Source: CALOBA01 sp942491465
GTDB taxonomy: Bacteria > Pseudomonadota > Gammaproteobacteria > Chromatiales > Chromatiaceae
Reading direction: 5' to 3'
Assembly (NCBI GenBank): GCA_942491465.1
Contig: CALOBA010000008.1
Location: 105,848-169,847 of the forward strand
DNA length: 64,000 nucleotides
Shown here: in pieces, positions 46,550 to 55,132 of the stretch
Position numbering within the stretch: the first letter of the stretch is position 1
Layout of the letters: every line of letters begins with the position of its first letter
Notes under the pieces: model-generated
What the model saw: the letters and a program-made list of their open reading frames with translations, nothing else
Told to the model about the DNA's origin: nothing
Databases searched by the model: none
Made by a program: the position numbers and the translations under genes

Positions 46550-48029
46550 TCAGGTGGGGGTGGAACGGGGGACTTTGGTGCGGGCCTCGATCATCTCCTC
46601 ATACCAATCTTGCCACCCATGATCGTGTCGCGTCTTGAATCGAGGGAAGTTGACGCCTTGGTCGTTCCAAGTCGTACTGGTTATCAAGCGCCGGCAACGA
46701 TCCATCATATTCGATCGAGAATAGTCGCCGTTATAGAAGCTGCGCTCTGGGTCGGGGTCAGAGGCAGGCCACCAAAGCGTGGTTCCGTTCTTGTTCATCT
46801 CCAAGATGTTCAGATTTCTAATCTGCATCAGGAGTCCCAAGTGATTGGATTGGGCTCTGGTGTCACCCGGCCGAAAGACAACAGGCGCAGATGATCGGGT
46901 TGGACTGTGGCCATATCGGAAGGTACCAAAGGAATGCTCCAGAACATGCTTCGCTCGGGCGTTTGACCCCGACGATCAGCCAGGCGCGAGAGATCCGCTT
47001 TTCGTAACCGCGCCAGAAGGACTCCCGCTCCTCGACCATATCCGGGCGGTCGCTTTGCATCTCCAACATGAAACGGAAGAAGCTGTCCAGGGTCTTCTTG
47101 GTCAGCCAGCCTTCGACGATGCGGCGGGTTGTCTCGTCGATGCCTTGCCAGCGGGCTGGATGCAGCCTGGGGTCGCCGATCAGCAGATAGAGCAGGTCCA
47201 AGGTCTGGTCGATCGTCGGTTCGCCAAGACGGTCCGCCCACACGACCAGCCCTTCGACCAGCGACTTGAGGGCGCGACGCCTGGTCGCGTCCGTGCCCTG
47301 CATCCGGTATGTCGGCGTCTCGCCCAGCGTGCCGAGCAGGCCCTTCAGCCTGGTTGCGATTTCACTCTGCCCCTGTCCTTCGTGCAATCTCAGGCCAACG
47401 CCTTCGAGCACATGCAACAGGAACGACGATCGCAGCAGGTCGTCCTGATCGATGCCAAGGGCGTTGATCTCCTGGATGACTTCATCGCCCAGGATCAGCG
47501 CCTTGGCGATGCGCTTGATCGCAGTCTTTGGTTCGAAAAGTGACCAACGCTCGGAGAATGATCGCAATCGCTCGGGCAGGCGATGCTGCTGTTCTCGCAG
47601 CCAGCCGGCGACACGCTCGGTCGCGTATGTGTCGGGGTCCAGGTGCAGCAGGTAGTGCCGCCAAAGACGTGTGGGTGCGTTACGCCAGTGATCCTGGGCC
47701 CAGTTCAGGAAGTCTGCAACGAGTTGCCGGTTCTCGTGCCAGCATCGTTCGGATTCCCAGAGAAACCAGGGAACGCGACGCCGCTGGGCACCGGTCAGCG
47801 CCTGGAAATCTCCGCCCGCGGCAATCAGCCGCGCTTCCGCCTCCCGCAGCAGGTCTCGGGGCGGCGGCAGCGGTCTGGGGGCGCCGCCGAAGCGCTTCGC
47901 AATCTCTCTGACGACCGGCTCGATGGCGAGCCGCTCCGGCGCATTGAAGCGCCGCACCGGCCAGTGCCGACGGAGCCTGTCCTTCAGCGCGGTGGTGCGG
48001 CGGGTCTCGGGCTCATCTGAGCAGGTCAT
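46550..48029 (-). CDS. zorC: ZorC: EH-signature protein of Zorya type I, with one frameshift
   Basis: 492 residues if one extra G in the GGGG run near 46972 is ignored; as written the frame stops at 46863. The first ~350 residues are the helical EH_Signature region (WHENRQLVADFLNWAQDHW, LLHLDPDTYATERVAGWL, FFRFMLEMQ ... SRAWLIVG). The downstream frame continues with family-like sequence (SNARAKHVLEHSFGTFRYGH, LLMQIRNLNILEMNKNGTTL) and ends in the EH signature HDHGWQDWYEEMI. ZorC assists ZorD in DNA engagement. The slip lies in a homopolymer, so sequencing error is a good alternative to inactivation. Overlaps zorB by 17 bases. Confidence 0.82.
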
Positions 48030-48927
48030 CGACTTGCTCCAGCTGTTGGTTCAGCTCGGCGATCGCGGCGCGGACCGCCGTCTCGTTCGCGGTCATGATC
48101 AGCCGCACCTCGATGCGACGATCCAGATCACGCACGGCCTCATCCCTGCGCTCCGGCGCCGTGGTCGCCGGTCGCGTCTCGGCATAACCGCTGACGCCGA
48201 GCAGCGCCTCGCCGTCGCGGTTGCGCAGTGCCTGCAGCTGCGGGTGGGTCGTGCCGAGCAGTCGGTAGGTCTCGATCGCACGTCCGGCGGACAGGTCCCA
48301 GTTGTTGCGATACTGGCCGAATGACGCCGAGAACGGCACCACGTCGGTATGTCCCTCGATATAGGCCGAGCTAAGGCTGCTGTAGGGGTTGCTCTCGGCG
48401 GCAGTCCGGCAGGATTCGCGATGGTCGGCAGCAGCGGTGTAGCAGGGCAGCGTTGCGGCAAGGACGTCGCCGAGCTTGCGGATCGTCTCGCGCCCCCGAT
48501 CCGTCGGCTCCGCCTGGCCCACCCGGAAAAGCCCGCCAGCCGGGAGTCGCAGGGTGCCATTGACCGGGTCGATGGTCACCTCTACGCCGAGCGTGCGCAG
48601 GCGATGTTGGATGTCCGTCAACAGCTGGGCGCGGGTCTCGTTCGCGGCGCCAATCCTGGCGAGCAGCCCGCCGAGCTGGTGATCGCGGACATACTGACCG
48701 AAGGTCCGCAGACGGGCATTTTCTGTTTCCAACTCGTCATTTTGCTTCTCCAGCTCGGCATTTCGGTCGCGGAGCCGCTGGTAGTCTTCGGGCTGGAGGT
48801 GCAGCGCAAGCCCGATCAGCAGGATGATGAAGATGAAGATCACGCCGACCATCAGGTCGGCGACCGGGCCGAACAGGTCCTTGCGCTCCTCGGCGGTTGA
48901 CGGACTGGGGAAGGGGCGTCGAAGCAT
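48013..48927 (-). CDS. zorB: ZorB: MotB-like stator protein (Zorya)
   Basis: 304 residues. After a short cytoplasmic tail comes one helix with the proton-channel aspartate (VADLMVGVIFIFIILLIGLA, Asp24), a coiled coil (NAELEKQNDELETENARL), and an OmpA/MotB peptidoglycan-binding domain (YIEGHTDVVPFSASFGQYRN, VSGYAETRPAT, RDLDRRIEVRL). It forms the A5B2 proton-driven motor with ZorA and anchors it to the wall. Family length and all key features are normal. Confidence 0.92.
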   Translation of the reverse strand: MLRRPFPSPSTAEERKDLFGPVADLMVGVIFIFIILLIGLALHLQPEDYQRLRDRNAELEKQNDELETENARLRTFGQYVRDHQLGGLLARIGAANETRAQLLTDIQHRLRTLGVEVTIDPVNGTLRLPAGGLFRVGQAEPTDRGRETIRKLGDVLAATLPCYTAAADHRESCRTAAESNPYSSLSSAYIEGHTDVVPFSASFGQYRNNWDLSAGRAIETYRLLGTTHPQLQALRNRDGEALLGVSGYAETRPATTAPERRDEAVRDLDRRIEVRLIMTANETAVRAAIAELNQQLEQVDDLLR

Positions 48928-48986
48928 GGTTGATTCCTTGAGCCGGGTGACGCGTGCTCACAAGCGGCATTGCTTGGCGATGGACT

Positions 48987-51026
48987 TCATCGGCGTGCGC
49001 GCCCGGACAAGGCATCCACGGACTCGCTGAGCCCCTGGATGCTGTCCTCCATGCCTTCGGCCCAGGATTTGAGGTTGCTGACCGCCTTCGTGATGTGCTG
49101 CTCGTACTCACCGAAGACCTTTTGGGTCGTCTTAGCAACCTCATCCACGCCGTCACGCAGCGCATCGAGCACCGCGGCAATGGACTCGTCGGCTGCCCCG
49201 AACCGCTGCTCATGGGTCTCGAAGGTTCGCCGGGCGGCATCGGCGGCCTGCTTCAGGCCGTCCAATGCGTGTTGAATCTCCGCGCTTGTCTGCTGCTGGA
49301 GCGCCGTCGCCTCTTGCACCTGCGCTGTAAGCGCGTTCACGCCCGCGGTCATCTTCTGCGCTGTCGCGCCCAGCGGCTGCGTCGCCCTCTGCATCGCGCC
49401 ACTCGCGTCTTTAACGACCTGTCCAGCACCCTGGAAGGTCTGGCCCGCGCTGCGCAGGGCCGCCACCTGGGCGGCGACCTGATCCGGCAGTGTGCTCAGG
49501 CTGTCCTCGACGGTCTGCAACCTGTGCGCCAGGGCGGTGATCGCGTTGTCGAGCCGACCGAGTACATCGGTCAGCTCCGTGGTCAATTGCGTGCTCACTT
49601 GACGCACGGCCGTTTCGAAGGCGCCCCCGGCCTGGTCGACAGCGGTCTTGAGCCCCGTGCCGGCTTCCTGGCCGCCTTGGCGCAGCGCATCGGCGCCGGC
49701 CGTTCCTCCTTGCTGAAGCGTCGACGTCAAGTCGGCGATGGCCGTCGCCAGCTTCGCCAGCGTGTCATCCAGCGCGGTGTTGATCTGGTCCGGGACATTG
49801 CCGAGTGTCTTCGAGATGGCCTCCAGCTGATCACCGGAGGCGTCGAGCTTCTTCTCCAGCACCGATGACCCGGCGGCCATGCCGTTGCGGACTGTCTTCG
49901 CAGCCTCTGTCAATTCACTTGCGGCGTCCGCGATCTGTTTGCCAAAGTCGTTGCCGATGCCGCCGAAGCCGTCCTTGAGCGTTGAGAGCCGCTCAGCCAG
50001 CTCCGCAAACTGCTCGACCAGGTGTCCCATGCCCTCGGTGTTGGATTGGGTGATCCGGTCGCTGACCCCGTTGACGGCGGCAACGATCGGCTCGGCGGTC
50101 GCGTTAGGCAGCGCGCTGCTGATCTTGTCGAGCGCGCCGACGATTGGCTCCGCCGTGGCCGCGGGGAGGGCCGTGCGCAATTCCTGCACGTCCGCACCCA
50201 AACTGCCGGCAAGGTCGTTGAGTCGCTGTTGCAGCCGCTGATCAATCGCGACGGCGAGGTCATCGGTCAGCCGCTCCAGCCGCAGGAGCTGTTTGTCGGC
50301 CACGGCGCGTTGCTCGTAGAGCAGCAGCTCCGGCGTCAACGGTTGGCTGAGCCGTTGGACCGCGGCGGCGAGCCTGGCCGCGGCCGCTTGCTGACTGGTC
50401 TGGAAGTGCCGCGCCAACAGACTGAAGCCGATATAGGCCATCAGCCCGGCGATGGAGGTGATGAACTTGGCGGAGCTGACGCCGAGGATCGCGTTGATTG
50501 CCGCCTTCATGGCGGCCGAGTCGGCATCGGCGATGCCGCCGACCTTCAGCAAGGCCGCGGAAAGCCCGATGAAGGTGAACAACAGCCCAACGGTAAGAAA
50601 GACGCCCGCCCAGGTGCCGCACCAGTGCTCGTAACCTCGCCCCGGCACGGCATCGGCCGAGAACCAGACGCGCGCATCGATCAGGTTCCGGTAGCCGTTG
50701 CCCCTGGGGTCGGGTTGCAGATGGTCGCGGTAGTCGCGCCACAGCGGTGCCAATCGCTGCTCATCGACGAAGGCATTGTCCGCCGCTTCGATCCGCTGCT
50801 CCGGAGTCGCGCTGCCATCCGCGACTTGGCGAAGCTGTCGGGACACTCGGTTGAGTGGGGCAACCCAGGGTCGATGCCGAAACAGCCACAGCACGACCCC
50901 GAGCAGCAGTGCGACGAGCAGAATCCCGAGCGCGATCCCGAAGGCCAGCTCCTTGTTGTCGAAGCTGGAGATCAGGTCGGTCAGAAGCTTGACGACGGCT
51001 TGCAGAGTGCTCTGGTCTGATTCCAT
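48987..51026 (-). CDS. zorA: ZorA: MotA/ExbB-like channel with long tail (Zorya)
   Basis: 679 residues. Helices at about 27-49, 140-161 and 184-207; the latter two (GVFLTVGLLFTFIGLSAALL and AKFITSIAGLMAYIGFSLLA) are the MotA/TolQ/ExbB channel pair. From about 210 to the end lies a very long, almost uninterrupted alpha-helical tail with heptad-like repeats (TVEDSLSTLPDQVAAQVAAL), the cytoplasmic tail characteristic of ZorA that is thought to carry the signal to the effectors. First gene of the Zorya operon; 59 bases separate it from zorB. Confidence 0.93.
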   Translation of the reverse strand: MESDQSTLQAVVKLLTDLISSFDNKELAFGIALGILLVALLLGVVLWLFRHRPWVAPLNRVSRQLRQVADGSATPEQRIEAADNAFVDEQRLAPLWRDYRDHLQPDPRGNGYRNLIDARVWFSADAVPGRGYEHWCGTWAGVFLTVGLLFTFIGLSAALLKVGGIADADSAAMKAAINAILGVSSAKFITSIAGLMAYIGFSLLARHFQTSQQAAAARLAAAVQRLSQPLTPELLLYEQRAVADKQLLRLERLTDDLAVAIDQRLQQRLNDLAGSLGADVQELRTALPAATAEPIVGALDKISSALPNATAEPIVAAVNGVSDRITQSNTEGMGHLVEQFAELAERLSTLKDGFGGIGNDFGKQIADAASELTEAAKTVRNGMAAGSSVLEKKLDASGDQLEAISKTLGNVPDQINTALDDTLAKLATAIADLTSTLQQGGTAGADALRQGGQEAGTGLKTAVDQAGGAFETAVRQVSTQLTTELTDVLGRLDNAITALAHRLQTVEDSLSTLPDQVAAQVAALRSAGQTFQGAGQVVKDASGAMQRATQPLGATAQKMTAGVNALTAQVQEATALQQQTSAEIQHALDGLKQAADAARRTFETHEQRFGAADESIAAVLDALRDGVDEVAKTTQKVFGEYEQHITKAVSNLKSWAEGMEDSIQGLSESVDALSGRARR

Positions 51027-51200
51027 GGCAGTTGCAGTCTTGTAGATGGTCCAGAAAGGCGATGCGTCGATGCATCCAGCCGCTCTTGGCGGGAGTTTGT
51101 CCGCGAGGCAGCGTATGTCGATTGGCGCATTGCGTCCATGCGTTTTGCTCGCGGCAGTTTGTGTTGATGCTCCAATTGGGTGCGGGCGCTGCGGCTGTAG

Positions 51201-52540
51201 GGCGATCTGGCCGCGCTGGATGGGCTGTTGCCCGAGACGCCGTTCGACTGGGACGAGCCGCGGCAGCGGTCGGGGCCGCCGATGCGCTGGCCGCCGAGCT
51301 TGGCCGGTATTTGCATTGCCTTCGATGGCGACTGGGTGATGACGGCGGATCGCAACGCGGGGCTCGAGTACTTCGACTCACCCGTGGCCCTGCCGGAGGT
51401 CTATGACGCCTATATCATCGATTGTGTGCCGGAGCGCGATGACCTGGGCTTCATGCAACTCATCACCTCCACGGCCAGCCTCGATGAGGTGGTCGGTCTG
51501 CTGGACGCCGCCCTGGGCGAGATGGGCCTGTCGGCGAGCCCGCGCAATTGCCGGTTCCTGCTCGATGCGCTCAAAGCCGTCAGCGGGCGCCTGGCCTTGC
51601 GGCTGGCCGGCGAGGGCACGACGACCCAGGAGATGATCGCAATCGCACTGGTCCAGCATCACTGTCGGCGGGCCGAGCCGGCTGATCCGGTCTGGCCCTG
51701 CCTGAGGACCGGCTTCCTGGTCCCCGTCGATGACGTCCCGGAGCTGTTTCGGGCGCCGGAGCGGCGCGGTTCCGAGCGCAATGAGCGCGCGGATCTCCTG
51801 TATGTCTCCCTCGGCACTCGGAATGCGCTCGTGCTCGACTTCATCGAGGTCAGCTGCGCCATGCGCTGAAACAGAGCTATCTGGACTCTGGTTGGGGGCC
51901 GGGGCAGCGCGGTGAGACCCCGGCCTTCGGCGCGTTTCTGGCCCTGTTGCGCGCGGACCCGAAGCCGGACAAGGGCCTGCTGACCAGGCTCGATGAGCTG
52001 GACGATTACGGCCTGTTCAGCACCGGCGTCGGGGCGCCCACGCTGTTGCATGAGCAGCGATTGGCGCTGATCGAGTGTCACGGCACGCAAAACGAGCACC
52101 TGCAACGCGCCTTCGCCACCCTGGTGCTGCACAACCTCTATCAGGGCATGTTCCGGCGTGGCCCGCAGCAGCGCATCACCCATGCGGTGATCTTCGACGA
52201 GGCCCACAAGGCAGCCAGGCTCAAGCTGCTCGCCAGCATGGTCAAGGAATGTCGCAAATACGGCATCGCCTTCGTGGTCGCCTCCCAAGAGGCCAAGGAC
52301 TTCGATCCGTCCCTGTTCACGGCCATCGCAAACTATCTGGCGCTACGGCTGAACGACGCGGATGCCAAGCTGATGGCGAAGTCCTTCGCGGCCTCGGATC
52401 ACGTCAAGCTCGTCGCCGACCGGATCAAGCAGATGCCAAAGTACCAGGCGATGTATTACGGGGAGGGACTACATGCGGCGACCCGGATCCGGTTACTGGC
52501 AGAGCCGCCGGACGCTATCTATAGCGACTGCGGACCCTGA
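51201..52540 (+). pseudogene. HerA/DptH-like defence ATPase, truncated and internally deleted
   Basis: Opens after a stop at 51198-51200 and is read from an internal TTG at 51228. The first part (DAYIIDCVPERDDLGFMQLI, SPRNCRFLLDALKAVSGRLA, TGFLVPVDDVPELFR) belongs to the N-terminal half of large DNA-pumping ATPases. Near 51855 the frame slips into GQLRHALKQSYLDSGWGPG and the C-terminal HerA-type core (RLALIECHGTQNEHLQRAFA, Walker B HAVIFDEAHKA, FVVASQEAKDFDPSLF, MYYGEG). No P-loop GxxxxGK(S/T) is seen; the junction falls where it should be, so a deletion removed it. Divergent from zorA, 175 bases apart. Confidence 0.6.
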
Positions 52541-52916
52541 GCAGCGAAGTGCCAGTATCCGCTCTTGACCGAGCGCTAAGAGTCGGCTCCCTGCCGGCGA
52601 GGGTTTGGTTACTGTCTCACAGCAGACGCACCGGGCGGAGGGCGCGAGCGTGGGCGGTTGGCAGACAGCTAGGCGATGCTATCGATCCCGGTTTTTTGGC
52701 TACCGATCTCCAGCGGCGGGTGCCTGTAAGAATGACTCACACGGAGACGGGGGGACACGGAGAAGAGAAGATACCTCGCGCAGATTCGCGCACCGGCAGT
52801 TCTCTTTGTGCTCTGTGCTCTCCGTGTGAGCATCTCTTGGCGCTCGGACGCAGCCAAGGAGGGGCGGGAACCGGGGAACGGGGTGGCCGAGTTTCGGGAG
52901 GATTTCGACAGTCTGG
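52541..52916. other. 376-bp spacer before the tandem array
   Basis: No gene recognised. Base composition is less GC-rich than around it (for example ACACGGAGACGGGGGGACAC, GTGCTCTGTGCTCTCCGTGT). The latter pair suggests an imperfect CACGGAGA...TCTCCGTG inverted repeat at about 52740-52828. Confidence 0.4.
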
Positions 52917-54092
52917 GGCGAGACTCCCCCATCCCCGTCGGGGGCGGGACGCCCCCGCTCCGGGGAGCAGCGGCGTCCCGCCGCTGGCTGGGATCGTCGG
53001 CGTTTTGCCGAGGTGCTGTGCTGGGGGGCGAGACTACCCCCATCTCAGTCGGGGGCGGGACGCCCCCGCTCCGGGGAGCAGCGGCGTCCCGCCGCTGGCT
53101 GGGATCGTCGGCGTTTTGCCGAGGTGCTGTGCTGGGGGGCGAGACTCCCCCCATCCCAGTCGGGGGCGGGACGCCCCCGCTCCGGGGAGCAGCGGCGTCC
53201 CGCCGCTGGCTGGGATCGTCGGCGTCTTGCCGAGGTGTTGTGTGGGGGGGCGAGACATTCCGCCATCCCAGTCGGGGGCGGGACGCCCCCGCTCCGGGGA
53301 GCAGCGGCGTCCCGCCGCTGATTGGGATCGTCGGCGTCTGGCCGACCTGCTGTGCTGGGGGGGCGAGACTCTCCCCATCTCAGTCGGGGGCGGGACGCCC
53401 CCGCTCCGGGGAGCAGCGGCGTCCCGCCGCTGGCTGGGATCGTCGGCGTTTTGCCGAGGTGCTGTGCTGGGGGGGGAGACTCCCCCCATCCCAGTCGGGG
53501 GCGGGACGCCCCCGCTCCGGGGAGCAGCGGCGTCCCGCCGCTGGCTGGGATCGTCGGCGTCTTGCCGAGGTGCTGTGCTGGGGGGCGAGACTCCCCCATC
53601 TCAGTCGGGGGCGGGACGCCCCCGCTCCGGGGAGCAGCGGCGTCCCGCCGCTGACTGGGATCGTCGGCGTTTTGCCGAGGTGCTGTGCTGGGGGGGCGAG
53701 ACTCCCCTCATCTCAGTCGGGGGCGGGACGCCCTCGCTCCGGGGAGCGGCGGCGTCCCGCCGCTGGAGGTGCTGGGGGGCGAGACTCCCCCATCTCAGTC
53801 GGGGGCGGGACGCCCCCGCTGGGAGCAGCGGCGTCCCGCCGCTGATCGGGATCTTCGGCGTCTGGCCGACGTGCTGTGCTGGGGGGGGCGAGACTCCCCC
53901 ATTCTCAGTCGGGGGCGGGACGCCCCCGCTCCGGGGAGCAGCGGCGTCCCGCCGCTGACGGGGGGCGTCGGCGTTTTGCCGAGGTGCTGTGCTGGGGGGC
54001 GAGACTCCCCCATCTCAGTCGGGGGCGGGACGCCCCCGCTCCGGGGAGCAGCGGCGTCCCGCCGCTGACGGGGGGCGTCGGCGTCTTGTCGA
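52917..54092. repeat. Tandem array, 11 copies of a ~111-bp hairpin unit
   Basis: The block GGGGGCGGGACGCCCCCGCT starts near 52940, 53051, 53162, 53274, 53386, 53497, 53607, 53719, 53801, 53911 and 54021. Most spacings are 110-112 bp; one unit (53719 to 53801) is shortened to 82 bp. Each unit carries inverted arms GGCGGGACGCC / GGCGTCCCGCC around CCCGCTCCGGGGAGCAGC, then TGGGATCGTCGGCGTTTTGCC and GCTGTGCTGGGGGGCGAGAC. Copies differ at scattered sites and in G-run length. Long frames through it on both strands are by-products of the absence of stops. Confidence 0.9.
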
Positions 54093-54109
54093 CGGGTGTC
54101 TGTTGTCCG

Positions 54110-54480
54110 AGCCCGTTGCGACGGTACACCGACGATGAGGCGGGGCCGCCGTCGCGCGCCGCTCGGGCTGCCGATTTGTCAACGCGGCAGTTCGCTTGCG
54201 TCGTCGTTGGGTCGGTAGCCAGGATCTCGCAGGCGTTGGCGTTATCCCAGTAACGCCTCCGATTGTCGGAGACCCCGTAGAAGGCCTGACATCCGTCGAG
54301 CTCCCGTTGCAGGCACAGCCGCACCAACTCGACCCTGTCGGCGGGGCTGATCCAGGTTCTTGCGACTCCGCGCAGCGCCTGCGCGCTTGGGCTTGGGCGG
54401 TAGGAGCCGATGCGCAGGCAGGCGACATCGGATGGCGCCTTGACCGATCCCGCATCCTCTTCTAGCCTCAGGGTTCCAGC
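54110..54480 (-). other. Coding-like segment of unknown protein
   Basis: The minus-strand frame contains VACLRIGSYRPSPSAQALRG, ADRVELVRLCLQRELDGCQA and FYGVSDNRRRYWDNANACEI, with a regular run of cysteines and helix-like spacing that looks like real protein. It has no plausible start before running under the DUF4280 gene, and its 3' end merges into the tandem array. Possibly the remnant of an effector or partner of the DUF4280 protein. Not recognised. Confidence 0.25.
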
Positions 54481-54556
54481 AGGGCTTGTCACGCAGACGC
54501 CGTTGGCGTGCCCAGCCATCGTCGTCATTCCCCTTTTGTCATTGAAAGGTCCGCCC

Positions 54557-54958
54557 ATGTCCTTCCATGTCTGTAATGGCGCTGTATTGAAATGCATGTT
54601 CGCCGTGCCGCCGGGGGTCGCGACCCTGATCGTGCCGCCCCTCAACAAGGCGTTGACCAGCAGCCAGCCGGCGGCGAACATCATGGACAACAAACCCGTC
54701 GTCAATATCCCAACCTTCGGGATGTGTATGTCACCCACCAATCCGGCCTTCGTGTCGGCCACCTCGGCCGCCATGGGGACCCCCACTCCCGTACCCTGCG
54801 TGCCGGCCACGCCGGCGCCCTGGGTCATCGGGTCGCCGACGGTGATGCTGGGCAACCAGCCGGCACTGAACAACACCTCCACGCTCGCCTGCACCCTCGG
54901 GACCCCGGGCTGCATCACGATCCTATCGCCGGGTGAGTTCACCGAGCAGATTCCCTGA
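54557..54958 (+). CDS. DUF4280 PAAR-like protein
   Basis: 133 residues from MSFHVCNGAVLKCMFA (ATG 54557, preceded by GAAAGG). The start block with paired cysteines, the repeated PTPVPC and ATPAPWVIGSPTVMLG turns and the closing CTLGTPGCITILSPGEF match DUF4280, a PAAR-like family thought to form the sharpened tip of type VI secretion spikes and to carry effectors. No other secretion gene is in the window, so it is an orphan module, presumably with an effector nearby once (compare the minus-strand coding-like segment beside it). Confidence 0.8.
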   Translation: MSFHVCNGAVLKCMFAVPPGVATLIVPPLNKALTSSQPAANIMDNKPVVNIPTFGMCMSPTNPAFVSATSAAMGTPTPVPCVPATPAPWVIGSPTVMLGNQPALNNTSTLACTLGTPGCITILSPGEFTEQIP

Positions 54959-55132
54959 GCGAGGAATAGGGGGCGCGCCACCATTCGGCCGGTTGAGATT
55001 GGCCCGTCCCATCATTCACAAGACGTCCAGCTTGCAGTCCGGAGAACCGGTTCTGGTCATCAAGGTCCGGCGCATCAACGCACTAGGGTCAGGGGCAACG
55101 CTAGGGAAATTGCTTCGACAGTTTGTTCAAGG

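Noticed and set aside
52549..53958. 469- and 345-codon proteins with a 37-residue repeat
   Set aside because: Both arise from the ~111-bp tandem DNA repeat, whose period is divisible by three and contains no stops; no start signal or family.
52917..54092. CRISPR array
   Set aside because: The whole ~111-bp unit is conserved with no unique spacers, and no cas genes are seen.
53905..54984. 359-codon minus-strand gene through the DUF4280 locus
   Set aside because: Its first third is antisense to the well supported DUF4280 gene and its end is repeat array; only the middle was kept as a coding-like segment.
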